Shown piece after piece: positions 1 to 8,816 of a stretch of DNA of 64,000 bases. How positions within the stretch are numbered: the stretch's first letter is position 1; every line of letters begins with the position of its first letter. This DNA comes from JBFXAF01 sp050184585 (lineage in GTDB: Bacteria; Pseudomonadota; Alphaproteobacteria; Rhizobiales; Rhizobiaceae). Location of the stretch: the NCBI GenBank assembly GCA_050184585.1, contig JBFXAF010000002.1:62001-126000 (forward strand), written 5' to 3'. The notes under the pieces are model-generated. The model was given only the letters and a program-made list of their open reading frames with translations, searched no databases and had not been told where the DNA came from. The position numbers and the translations under genes are program-made.

Positions 1-95
1 CCGACCCTTCGAGGTCAGCTCTTTGAAATGGCCAGACCGGAAACGGGGCGTGGCAACGGGAGGCGATGACCGAAGCGCAACCCATCCACTTCGTC

Positions 96-137
96 ATCCT
101 CGGGCGACCGGAGCGAAGCGAAGGGAGACCCGGGGAT
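96..137. repeat. Short imperfect inverted repeat in the leading non-coding stretch
   Basis: Arms ATCCTCGGG (96-104) and CCCGGGGAT (129-137) are inverted copies with one mismatch around a purine-rich centre. The surrounding words resemble dispersed intergenic palindromes common in Mesorhizobium-type genomes; that link is from memory. Nothing else was recognised in bases 1-275, and no open frame there has a credible start. Confidence 0.3.
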
Positions 138-275
138 CCATGCCTGAACGGAGACACCAAGCCGGCGGTCCCGGAAAACCCCGCCCCATGCGCCCGCACC
201 GCCTCGCCACGCCGTTAACCCCATCCCCCACCCTCCGGTTGTCGCCGCCCCGTCCCTTTCGCTACAACACCCGTC

Positions 276-968
276 ATGGACCGCCCGACCCGCCGCGACC
301 TGCTCGTCGCCGCCCCGATGCTGACCTATCTCCTGCTCGCAGGCCGCGGGGCGCGCGCGCAGCAGTTCGCCGGCCTCGACGCCTCCTATGCCGAGATCGG
401 CGCAAAGTTTCCGCCGCGGCCGAGCGTCGGCAACGTGTCGGGCAGCGCCGTCGACCTGCCGGTCTTCGTGCACCTCGCCGCGCAGGCGCCGGCCACGCTC
501 GTCGCCTCCTTCGACGGCGCCATCGGCACCATGGAGAACGCCCGCATCGTCTCGGCCTCGTCCGACTATCTTGAGTTCCGGCACGCCGGCGCGGGCGGCC
601 GCATCGAGGTGGCGACGGTCGAGATGGCCGCCGACGTCTCGAACGACCACTCGATCGCCGGCGTCCTGTCGGTGTCGATCGAACGGGATCTGCGGGTCGG
701 CGCGGAACTCGTGAGCAACGGCGCCCTGTCGGTCAGCCAGTTCCGCCGGCAGATGAAAGTGCTGCGCGACCAGCGCGAGCTCCTCATCGCCGAGGAAAAG
801 CGCACCAGGGGCGGCGGCGCCATCTACCTGCCGATCCAGAGCCGCGTGCGCCGCACGGGCAGCGCCGAGACCGAGCGGCTCGAACAGGAGATCGCGCTGC
901 TCAGGACCGAGCTAGAGACCGTTCAGCGGCGCGTCGCCGAACTGTCGCATTTCATCATGACGAACTGA
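276..968 (+). CDS. Secreted hypothetical protein with C-terminal coiled coil
   Basis: A 230-residue protein of unrecognised family. The N-terminus has a twin arginine (TRRDLL, residues 5-10), a hydrophobic run to about residue 23 and an AxA-like end (GARAQ), so export is likely and Tat export is possible. The middle is Ala/Val-rich and beta-like. Residues about 195-225 show heptad spacing of Leu/Val with many charges and look like a coiled coil. It ends two bases before the next gene, also a secreted protein, so the two are probably cotranscribed. No catalytic motif is visible. Confidence 0.72.
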   Translation: MDRPTRRDLLVAAPMLTYLLLAGRGARAQQFAGLDASYAEIGAKFPPRPSVGNVSGSAVDLPVFVHLAAQAPATLVASFDGAIGTMENARIVSASSDYLEFRHAGAGGRIEVATVEMAADVSNDHSIAGVLSVSIERDLRVGAELVSNGALSVSQFRRQMKVLRDQRELLIAEEKRTRGGGAIYLPIQSRVRRTGSAETERLEQEIALLRTELETVQRRVAELSHFIMTN

Positions 969-970
969 AG

Positions 971-1729
971 ATGAAGAAACGCCTCGCCGCCCTCGCCCTC
1001 TTCGCAACCCTCGCGTTCGCCCTTCCGTCGGCCGCGCAGGCGCCCGCCGACCGGAGCGACGAGACCCTGATGACGTGGTACGGCGCGACGCTGCGCCAGG
1101 CCTACCGTTCGGGCGAGACCGCCGCGCTCGACGCCGACGCCTTTCTCGCGGCCGAGGAAGAACTCGACCGCCGGGGGCTGATCACCACCGAGAACCTTTC
1201 CGAGATCGAGCGCGGCATCGTCTATGTCGGCATGCCGCTCGCCCAGGCGCTCGCCTCCATCGACGGGCTGGAGGAGGTCGACACGCTGGTCCTGAAAGGC
1301 CATCTGATCCGCTCGTTCCGGGGCCCGACCTCCGTCAAGCTCGGCAGCCGCGAGCGCTTCGACACCTTCATCGCCTGCGACGACAGGATCGTCACGCTCT
1401 ACGCCGCCTCGGGGCTGATCACGGCCGAGACCTACAACCAGACCTTCGGCAGCGGCCGCATCCGCTTCCAGACGAATTTCGCGAAGGACTTCTGGACGTC
1501 AGCCGACTTCGAGCCGCGCATCCGCGGCAACCGGGAGTTCAGGAAACCCGGCCACTACGGCGACAGAAGGGAGCACCGCTGGTCGCTGTTCTCCAACAAT
1601 TCGGGCGTGTTCGTGAAACCGTCGGACTGGCACGCGACGGGCGCGACCAGCTACCGCCCGAAAGGGCGCGGGGTCGACATCAACGACATGATGAACGGCC
1701 ACATCCGCAAGGGCGGCAGCGTCTGCTGA
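971..1729 (+). CDS. Secreted hypothetical protein
   Basis: A 252-residue protein with a classic Sec signal peptide (MKKRLAALALFATLAFALPSAAQA). The mature part is unrecognised: an acidic helical N-terminal half, then an Arg/Lys/Tyr-rich C-terminal third. Two cysteines (one mid-protein, one at the last residue) could pair. It starts two bases after the preceding secreted gene, which supports a two-gene operon. It stops 15 bases before the convergent gene at 1744. Function unknown. Confidence 0.72.
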   Translation: MKKRLAALALFATLAFALPSAAQAPADRSDETLMTWYGATLRQAYRSGETAALDADAFLAAEEELDRRGLITTENLSEIERGIVYVGMPLAQALASIDGLEEVDTLVLKGHLIRSFRGPTSVKLGSRERFDTFIACDDRIVTLYAASGLITAETYNQTFGSGRIRFQTNFAKDFWTSADFEPRIRGNREFRKPGHYGDRREHRWSLFSNNSGVFVKPSDWHATGATSYRPKGRGVDINDMMNGHIRKGGSVC

Positions 1730-1743
1730 GCGGTGAAGGCGGC

Positions 1744-2280
1744 TTAGTGCCCGCCCTTTTCCGCCTTCGCGGCCTCGGCCATCTTCGCCTCGGCGGCGGC
1801 GTAGGCCCTGTTGTCGGCGGCGATGATCTCCGCCTCGATGTATTCGCACGAGACGTCGGTTATGGTGCCCATGCGCCGGTTGGCCGCCATCCAGGAAAGG
1901 TTGGCGAGCAGGCCGTCGGCGCCGGCCTCTTCGTTGGCCGCGGTCTCCAGCGCGCCGATATTGCCCACCTTGCCGCACATCGCGCGAGTCAGCTCCGACA
2001 GGGCGAAGGAGTAGATGAAGGAAGTCTCGGCCGCCGTCTCCCGCGCCATCCGCGCGGCGAGCCCGGCATCGTGGCCGCTCTGGTGAGCCTCGTCGTGGCC
2101 ATCGGCATGTGCGGTCGCCTCGGCCGGCGCGGTCATGAACATCGTCCAGCCGGCATAGCCTGCGCCGCCGAGGACCAGCGGCGCGAGCGCGAACAGGGCG
2201 AGCTTCAGCTTGGAGCGCTTCTTCGGCGCATCCCCGGAGTCCGAAGCGGCCGGCGCCGCCTTGTCTTTCTTCTTCGCCAC
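1744..2280 (-). CDS. Single-pass membrane hypothetical protein with Lys-rich cytoplasmic tail
   Basis: About 178 residues from a GTG start at 2280, chosen because the upstream part of the frame is Arg-rich and looks non-coding. Residues 1-25 are Lys/Ala-rich. One membrane segment lies around residues 27-47. A His/Asp-rich linker and a helical soluble domain follow, then an Ala/Glu-rich tail ending GGH. The tail-membrane-soluble layout recalls FliL-type anchors, but no FliL motif is seen and no flagellar genes are near. It is convergent with the gene ending at 1729. Confidence 0.62.
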   Translation of the reverse strand: MAKKKDKAAPAASDSGDAPKKRSKLKLALFALAPLVLGGAGYAGWTMFMTAPAEATAHADGHDEAHQSGHDAGLAARMARETAAETSFIYSFALSELTRAMCGKVGNIGALETAANEEAGADGLLANLSWMAANRRMGTITDVSCEYIEAEIIAADNRAYAAAEAKMAEAAKAEKGGH

Positions 2281-2467
2281 TGTCGCTCTCGCCCCGCGCT
2301 GATCACGCGGACCCGGACGGAAGGTCGCCAGAACCCGCCATCGAAAGTCCGCCGACTGGATGTCCGTGATCCCTACCACCGACCCCGTTAAGGCGTCGTG
2401 CCGTCGATCGCGACAATTCGAGCAATCAGCGGTTCCGGGGGTCGCCGGGGCGATCCGAAGGCGAACG

Positions 2468-2875
2468 TCAGCTCGATGGGTTCACGTTGATGTAGATGAT
2501 CTTCCAGAAACCGTTCTCCTTGACCAGCCGGTACTCGATCGGCGTCACGCCGCCGCTGGAGGAGGTGAGCGATCCGCGCAGATAGCCTTCGTTGTTCTTG
2601 ATGTTGCGGTTCGGGAAGGAATGGTCGGCGGCGTCCTTGAGGATCGGATATTCGTCGACGAACTTGCCGAACGCCTCTTTCGTCGTCGACTGGCGGAACG
2701 CTTCGGATGTCTCGGCATAGGCCGCGTCCATGTCGCCGGCCTTCAGCGCGGCAAGCTGGCGCGCCACCGGCTCGACCAGGACGCTCGTCCAGGAAATGAC
2801 GAGGTAGACGATCGCCGCGATGACCGCCGCTACGATCGCGGTGACGATAAGCGTGATTTTCAGCCAGCGTGGCAT
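2468..2875 (-). CDS. Membrane-anchored small protein, DUF4864-like
   Basis: 135 residues from the ATG at 2875, which has a purine-rich GGGGG ribosome site just upstream; a longer reading to 2932 looks non-coding. One N-terminal membrane helix (about residues 5-27) precedes a soluble domain with the pattern QLAALKAGDMDAAYAETS and a YRLVKENGFWKI segment. This resembles DUF4864/cystatin-like domains (inference from pattern memory). It probably faces the periplasm. It lies between a convergent-side membrane protein and a lytic transglycosylase on the same strand. Biochemical role unknown. Confidence 0.65.
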   Translation of the reverse strand: MPRWLKITLIVTAIVAAVIAAIVYLVISWTSVLVEPVARQLAALKAGDMDAAYAETSEAFRQSTTKEAFGKFVDEYPILKDAADHSFPNRNIKNNEGYLRGSLTSSSGGVTPIEYRLVKENGFWKIIYINVNPSS

Positions 2876-2938
2876 GGCATAGCCCCCAAGTTTGCCCTCG
2901 TCTAGAAAAGCCCAGCGCGCGCCAGCGGGCAATAGGGA

Positions 2939-3598
2939 TCAGGCCGAGGGTCGCTTTCGGGTGCGGTCCCGGCCGAGCCCGGTCTCGTCGAGCAGGCCCC
3001 GGCGCTTGGCGTCGTAATAATAGCCCCGCGAGTAATACCGCACCGCCAGATCGTGGTTGCCGCCAGCGACGAGGTAGGCGCCCCTCAGGTAGCGTACCGC
3101 GTAGTTGAGGTTGGTCTCGGCGTCGAGCAGCCCGTTCGCGGTTCCGCGATATCCCATGCCCCGCGCCGTGTCGTGGCGGATCTGCATCAGTCCCCAATAC
3201 GGTCCGTTGCGAGCCGCGGGATCGAAGTTGCTCTCGCGCTTGACGACGCGGCGCACCAGTTCCTCCGGCACGTCGTAGTGGGAAGCGTAGCGCGCGATAA
3301 GTACGTCGAGTTCCGCCGAGCGCACCCCGACGGGGCGCCCGAAGGGTGCGAAGGCCGCGGGCTGGATCAGCGGCGCGGAGAGCGCCGAAACCATCGCCGA
3401 TGGCGCCGCGGCCACTGCATCGACGCCGCGGTCAACCAGTTCCGGCAGAGCGGCAACCGCGTCCGGAAGCGCAAGTTCGAGGCCGGTGCCGTCCGCGGGC
3501 GCCAGCGACAGCGCCGGGTCGCCCGCGGATACGCATCCACCCAGGGCGATCAGCGTCGCGCAGGCGGTCAGACGAAAGATGGGGTGGCTTCGGTGCAA
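2939..3598 (-). CDS. Lipoprotein lytic transglycosylase (SLT domain)
   Basis: Cleaves the MurNAc-GlcNAc bond of peptidoglycan to give anhydro-MurNAc, by homology to the SLT family. A lipobox LGGC puts the lipidated Cys at residue 22, so it should be membrane-tethered in the periplasm. The SLT domain spans about residues 95-195: ELVRRVVKRES carries the likely catalytic Glu122, GLMQI is at 136-140 and NLNYAVRYLRGAY at about 163-175. Residues 30-90 are an Ala/Pro linker. The start appears to be TTG at 3598, with GCGGAG about 12 bases upstream. It is short for the family (219 residues) but has all core motifs. Confidence 0.87.
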   Translation of the reverse strand: MHRSHPIFRLTACATLIALGGCVSAGDPALSLAPADGTGLELALPDAVAALPELVDRGVDAVAAAPSAMVSALSAPLIQPAAFAPFGRPVGVRSAELDVLIARYASHYDVPEELVRRVVKRESNFDPAARNGPYWGLMQIRHDTARGMGYRGTANGLLDAETNLNYAVRYLRGAYLVAGGNHDLAVRYYSRGYYYDAKRRGLLDETGLGRDRTRKRPSA

Positions 3599-3689
3599 GA
3601 CGAGCCGGGCTCCGCGAACTCCATTGAGGCAGGCTCCTATCTCAGCCGGGCGAAGCTCGCAACGCCGCCCATCTCAGCCGATCGTCCCC

Positions 3690-3995
3690 TCACCACGGCA
3701 AATCGTCGTCCGAGATGGGCTCGCACTTCAGCACCGCACATTGGCGCGTATCGCTTGCCGGCACGCCGGCGACCCGCGTCACCTCGCCGTGAGCGCAGAA
3801 GCCGCGATGCGCGACATAGCGATCATAGAGCGTCATTCCCGACCTCGAAGAAGGATAACGCAGGATCACCGCGCCCTCGTTCCGCACCACGGACTGGACG
3901 TTGTCGCAGGACATGCCCTTCGAATTGTAGCGCGAGATCGCGGACGCTTCGGCGGTGACCAGCGCCAGGCAGGCCGCAAGGATCAGGCTTCGCAT
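3690..3995 (-). CDS. Small secreted hypothetical protein with paired cysteines
   Basis: 101 residues from the ATG at 3995, preceded by AAGGGAG at good spacing. The frame is open far upstream, but that part is antisense to the dehydrogenase at 4137 and is not believed. A Sec signal peptide (MRSLILAACLALVTAEASA) is followed by a compact Cys-containing domain (Cys at about 29, 67, 85 and 90) suggesting two disulfides, and an acidic end. Similar small Cys-rich exported proteins are common in Hyphomicrobiales; no function is assigned. Confidence 0.7.
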   Translation of the reverse strand: MRSLILAACLALVTAEASAISRYNSKGMSCDNVQSVVRNEGAVILRYPSSRSGMTLYDRYVAHRGFCAHGEVTRVAGVPASDTRQCAVLKCEPISDDDLPW

Positions 3996-4136
3996 GGAAA
4001 TCTCCCTTGTCCCGGCGGCCGACAGCCGCCTCGCCCCCAATGTTTGTCGGAAACGCGGCGGTATTGCGGCTTCGATCGGATCGGGTGACGAAGGCCCGAT
4101 CGGTGGTAGAGTCGCGACGTCGGAATCGCTGGAGGG

Positions 4137-5045
4137 ATGGCCTTGTCGAAGGAACGTGTCGGATTTGTTGGCGTCGGACTGATGGGCCACGGCATGGCGA
4201 AGAACATCGTCACCAAGGGGTTTCCGTTGACGGTGATCGCACATCGCAACCGCGCACCGGTCGACGATCTCGTCGCATGCGGGGCGAGCGAAGCCGCGAC
4301 TCTGGGCGAACTCGCCCGGTCGAGCGACATTGTCGTGCTGTGCGTGACCGGAAGTCCGGAAGTCGAGGCGACTGTTGCTGGTCTGGCGGGTACGGGCCGC
4401 CCCCTCGTCATCATCGATTGTTCGACCAGCGATCCTTCCTCCACCGTCCGGCTGGCGACCCACTATGCGACGCAGTCGATCACACTGGTCGATGCTCCCC
4501 TCTCTCGCACTCCGGCCGATGCCGAGGCCGGGACGCTGGACGTGATGGCTGCCGGCGACGACGACATCTACGAGCGTATCCGCCCGGTCATCGAGACCTT
4601 CGCCGGCCGCATCGTGCGCACCGGGCCGGTGGGCAGCGGGCACACCATGAAGCTCATCAACAATTTCGTGGCGATGGGCTATGCCTCGCTCTATTCGGAA
4701 GCGCTGGCCCTCGGCGCCAAGGCCGGCATCGCACCGGCTGTTTTCGATGCGGTCATCCGCGGCGGCCGCATGGATTCGCCGTTTTACCAGACGTTCTCCA
4801 AATGGGTGCTGGAGCGGGACCGCAACGCCCACCGCTTCGCCATTCGCAATGCCCTGAAGGACATGACGTATCTCGCTGGTTTCGCCAATTCGGCCGGCAT
4901 CGCCAATCCGCTCGGCGCGGCGGTACGCAACGGCTTTGCCCTGGCCGTCGCCCAAGGCCGAGGCGATGACTACGTGCCGATGCTGTCCGATGTTGTGGCC
5001 GATCTGAACGGCGTGTCGCTCGAGCCCGCGCAAGGAGGGGCTTGA
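4137..5045 (+). CDS. NAD(P)-dependent beta-hydroxyacid dehydrogenase (3-hydroxyisobutyrate dehydrogenase family)
   Basis: Oxidises a beta-hydroxyacid or reduces the semialdehyde; the exact substrate cannot be read. The N-terminal Rossmann motif GFVGVGLMGHGMA covers about residues 9-21. The substrate-binding signature DAPLSRTPADAEAGTL is mid-protein, and GHTMKLINNF carries the family catalytic Lys. At 302 residues it has the usual family length. The ATG at 4137 directly abuts GGAGGG with no spacer, so the TTG at 4143 may be the true start with better spacing. It is followed by a candidate cspA promoter that overlaps the stop codon. Confidence 0.88.
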   Translation: MALSKERVGFVGVGLMGHGMAKNIVTKGFPLTVIAHRNRAPVDDLVACGASEAATLGELARSSDIVVLCVTGSPEVEATVAGLAGTGRPLVIIDCSTSDPSSTVRLATHYATQSITLVDAPLSRTPADAEAGTLDVMAAGDDDIYERIRPVIETFAGRIVRTGPVGSGHTMKLINNFVAMGYASLYSEALALGAKAGIAPAVFDAVIRGGRMDSPFYQTFSKWVLERDRNAHRFAIRNALKDMTYLAGFANSAGIANPLGAAVRNGFALAVAQGRGDDYVPMLSDVVADLNGVSLEPAQGGA

Positions 5046-5070
5046 TTTTGGGCGCGTGATACCTCATATG
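5042..5070 (+). promoter_or_regulatory. Candidate sigma70-type promoter for cspA
   Basis: TTGATT (5042-5047), a 17-base spacer and CATATG (5065-5070). It overlaps the stop codon of the upstream dehydrogenase. A start near 5077 would give a leader of about 140 nt, in keeping with the long 5' leaders of cold-shock mRNAs. Inferred from pattern only. Confidence 0.42.
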
Positions 5071-5215
5071 CGCAACGTTGATGTTTTTCGGCCGATCGAC
5101 CCTGGCCTCGCGATGATGTCGCGTTCGTGCAGTCTTTCCCAAAAATCTCGATGATACCGCCAGCATGTTCGCTGGCATTCGTTAAACGTTGCGACCGAAG
5201 GAAGGAATACGCGAC

Positions 5216-5428
5216 ATGGCAACTGGTACGGTCAAGTGGTTCAACGCCACCAAGGGTTTCGGCTTCATTCAGCCTGACAACGGCGGCGCGGACATCTTTG
5301 TCCACATTTCCGCCGTCGAGCGGGCCGGCATGAGGACCCTCAACGAGGGCCAGAAGGTCAATTTCGAGATCGAGCAGGACCGCCGCACCGGCCGGTCCTC
5401 GGCGGGATCTCTGACGCAGGCAGCCTGA
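5216..5428 (+). CDS. cspA: Cold-shock protein (CspA family)
   Basis: A 70-residue single-domain OB-fold nucleic-acid chaperone. The RNP1-type motif KGFGFIQ is at residues 13-19 and the RNP2-type motif DIFVHIS at 26-32, after the usual start MATGTVKWFN. The ATG at 5216 was chosen over an upstream in-frame start because the Csp domain begins there and GGAAGGAA precedes it. Binds single-stranded RNA/DNA in the cytoplasm. A long untranslated leader and a strong downstream terminator fit a monocistronic cold-inducible transcript. The end (SLTQAA) is slightly longer than minimal Csp proteins. Confidence 0.95.
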   Translation: MATGTVKWFNATKGFGFIQPDNGGADIFVHISAVERAGMRTLNEGQKVNFEIEQDRRTGRSSAGSLTQAA

Positions 5429-5584
5429 CGTAGCGCGGCGCGCCGGGCGAAGGCCCGAAAGCGCGCGGCAAGTCACGGATGTACTGGCGGCCGGGCGCGA
5501 AGCGCCGACGGGTTCGTCGGACTGGACGCAGCGGATTGCTGCCAGGTCCGGAGCAGAGCCCGAAACGTCAGGATTGCCAGCAGG

Positions 5585-5617
5585 AAGGCGGGGTATCTCC
5601 CCGCCTTTTTCCTTTTT
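5585..5617 (+). terminator. Intrinsic terminator downstream of cspA
   Basis: Perfect 9-bp stem AAGGCGGGG (5585-5593) and CCCCGCCTT (5599-5607), loop TATCT, followed by a T/C-rich tract (TTTTTCCTTTTT). It lies about 157 bases past the cspA stop and just before the convergent EAL gene. The sequence between cspA and the hairpin is GC-rich with no gene seen. Confidence 0.85.
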
Positions 5618-5634
5618 GAACCACCGAGGTCCGT

Positions 5635-6489
5635 CTACCCGAAAAGCGGAACGATCTTTCCGACCCGTGAGCGAAGTCGGTCCGCATCGAGCGGCGGGAG
5701 GTCAAAAAGTGTTCCGGCCAGGCCGGGCGCGGCAAGCAGCACCCCCTGCAGGCAGTCGGCGCCCGCGTCGAGTGCAAGCGACAGTTCCGGCGGCTGGCCG
5801 ATGCCGCTGACGAGGACTCGCGCGCCACGCTCGCGCAGGGCTGCGAACATTGCCCGGACCAGCGGGAGCACCGCGGCCGCCGACAGTAGGGCGAGCCGGG
5901 AGACCGCGACACGCACGAAGTCGGGTTTGATGATCGCCAGCCTTTCCGGCGAGGTGAACACAGGGGCGCTTTCCTCAGTGGCCAACCCCATCCCGGAAGA
6001 GCGCACCACGTTCACATAGGACGCAAGTGTCTCCTCGCTGACGTCGGAATGTCCCCGCAGAACCCAAACCATGCGGTTCGTGTCGATTTCCGTAGCCCTG
6101 AGGCGGCCTTCGATCGATCTCGCTTCCTCCGCCACGACCGAAGGTCCGTGCGGCCTTCTGACGTCGAACGCGACGAAGAGCTGCAGATCGGGCGAGTCCA
6201 GGGTTTCCAGGTTGCCGACGTGGAGGGCGCGGTCGAGCCGGTCCAGGGCCGGCAGTTCCTCATCGAGAACCGCTCGCCTGAACTGCTCCGACAAGGCGGC
6301 GCCGTCGACATAGGGAAGCGTGCGCCCTTCGACCGCGAAGGGCACCAGCCGCTCACGGTCGCGCAGATAGACTGGCTGGAACACCGACTTCAGCCTGAAT
6401 GCTCCCCACAGACCGGTATGTATGCCCGCCTCGTCGATGCGGATGTCGCGGGAACGCTGCTGCGCCCTCGTCGCCGCCTGGCCGCTCAT
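5635..6489 (-). CDS. Degenerate EAL-domain protein, probably enzymatically inactive
   Basis: A 284-residue protein with the EAL fold but without c-di-GMP phosphodiesterase residues. Aligned by eye with its neighbour at 6486-7382, the EAL glutamate position reads FAVEGR, the FVNFDP Asn site reads FVAFDV, the CEVTE site reads VWVLRG, DDYGAD reads EESAPV, and the KFD lysine site reads FVRVA. It is therefore likely a binding or regulatory EAL domain. Its ATG overlaps the stop of the active paralogue by four bases (ATGA), so the two are translationally coupled. A shared start (TGLWGAF and TGVWGVF) suggests local duplication. Confidence 0.8.
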   Translation of the reverse strand: MSGQAATRAQQRSRDIRIDEAGIHTGLWGAFRLKSVFQPVYLRDRERLVPFAVEGRTLPYVDGAALSEQFRRAVLDEELPALDRLDRALHVGNLETLDSPDLQLFVAFDVRRPHGPSVVAEEARSIEGRLRATEIDTNRMVWVLRGHSDVSEETLASYVNVVRSSGMGLATEESAPVFTSPERLAIIKPDFVRVAVSRLALLSAAAVLPLVRAMFAALRERGARVLVSGIGQPPELSLALDAGADCLQGVLLAAPGLAGTLFDLPPLDADRLRSRVGKIVPLFG

Positions 6490-7382
6490 GTCGCGGCCCT
6501 CCTGCCAAACGGGCGGACTTCGCCCTTCGGCTTGCGGTGAGGCTGGCTTTGCGGCGATGCGGCGCCATCCACGGATGGGGCGACGCTCGCGCGAGGGACG
6601 AACTCCGTGAAATCGCCCGGCGCGATCTGAGGCCGCGCGATCACGAAGCCCTGCACCAGCGATGCGCCAGACCGCTCCGCGAGGTCGAGCTGCCAGGGTT
6701 CCTCGATCCCCTCGAAGACCGTGCGGATGCCCTGGTCGTTGAACGTCGAGACCATCGTCGAGAGCAAGGCGAAGCCAGGGCCGGATTCCATCAGCCGCGT
6801 GATCCAGTGCGCGTCGAACTTGACGATGTCCGGCTTAAGTTCCTTGATGCGCTGACTGTCGGACCAGTCGGCGCCATAGTCGTCCACGGCAATGCGAAAG
6901 CCATGGTTCTTGAGCGCCTCGACGAAACCCAGCAGCGCCTGTGGCGATGCCGATTTCTTCTCGGTGACCTCGCACACCACCCGCGACGGATCGATATCGG
7001 CCTCGTGCAGCACGAGGCGCATGTCGCGCAGCGCGCCGTCGGCCACGCTCCGCTCGACGAACACCGAGGGGTCGAAATTGACGAAGACCGACGCGAATCG
7101 CGGAATGCAGGCCCCGGCGTTCAGGAGGTGCAGCGTCCGCGACAACGTCTCGACGTGGAGCCGGTCGCCGGGCGGAACGAGACCGAAGAACTGTCCCGGA
7201 GAGACTGCCTCGCCATCGCGAAAAGGTCGGATCAACCCCTCGAACGCCTCCAGTGCGAGCCTGCCGTCGCGAAACGCGAAGATCGGCTGAAACGCGCTGT
7301 GCAGCGTGAAGACACCCCACACGCCCGTGGCGATGCCGTCGTCCTGCCTGATGATGTGGGCGAGCCCGATGCTGCGCGACAC
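6486..7382 (-). CDS. EAL-domain cyclic-di-GMP phosphodiesterase
   Basis: A 298-residue stand-alone EAL protein expected to hydrolyse c-di-GMP to pGpG in the cytoplasm. Catalytic and metal residues appear complete: Glu45 (EAFEGL), Asn102 (FVNFDP), Glu138 (CEVTE), Asp167-Asp168 (DDYG), Lys188 (VKFD), Glu224 (FEGIEE) and Gln244. There is no PAS, GGDEF or membrane domain, so its input is unknown, perhaps the downstream degenerate EAL partner. The start is GTG at 7382 with only a weak ribosome site. The C-terminal 30 residues are low-complexity Pro/Arg-rich. Confidence 0.86.
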   Translation of the reverse strand: MSRSIGLAHIIRQDDGIATGVWGVFTLHSAFQPIFAFRDGRLALEAFEGLIRPFRDGEAVSPGQFFGLVPPGDRLHVETLSRTLHLLNAGACIPRFASVFVNFDPSVFVERSVADGALRDMRLVLHEADIDPSRVVCEVTEKKSASPQALLGFVEALKNHGFRIAVDDYGADWSDSQRIKELKPDIVKFDAHWITRLMESGPGFALLSTMVSTFNDQGIRTVFEGIEEPWQLDLAERSGASLVQGFVIARPQIAPGDFTEFVPRASVAPSVDGAASPQSQPHRKPKGEVRPFGRRAAT

Positions 7383-7573
7383 GGGGGGTGCGGTCTCCGC
7401 GCGGGAAGGAAAGGCCGCAGCGTGCCATGCAAGGCTTTATCGCCCATTAACGGGTGGCGCCCGCCTCATCGTGCCAATTCGGCCGGCGCGAACCTTGCGT
7501 AACGCGCGACGATGGACCATGAAGGCGCGCCTGCCGCAGGGCGGGTATCCTTCGTTCCCTGGAGACGGGTCAG

Positions 7574-8776
<1,203 letters not shown>

Positions 8777-8787
8777 ATCTAAATGCT

Positions 8788-8812
8788 CCCTCCCCTCGAG
8801 GGGGAGGAAGAG
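8788..8812. terminator. GC-rich hairpin between convergent aatA and autotransporter genes
   Basis: CCTCCCCTCGAGGGGGAGG forms a near-perfect short palindrome in the 40-base gap between convergent stops. There is no U-tract on either strand, so a terminator role is tentative; it could also be a remnant of a dispersed palindrome. Confidence 0.35.
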
Positions 8813-8816
8813 ACCC

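Noticed and set aside
1744..2280. FliL-type flagellar basal-body protein
   Set aside because: Only the tail-membrane layout is similar; no FliL domain pattern and no flagellar neighbours.
3996..5033. Upstream part of the long minus-strand frame that contains the small secreted gene at 3690-3995
   Set aside because: It is antisense to the beta-hydroxyacid dehydrogenase; the signal peptide and ribosome site at 3995 mark the true start.
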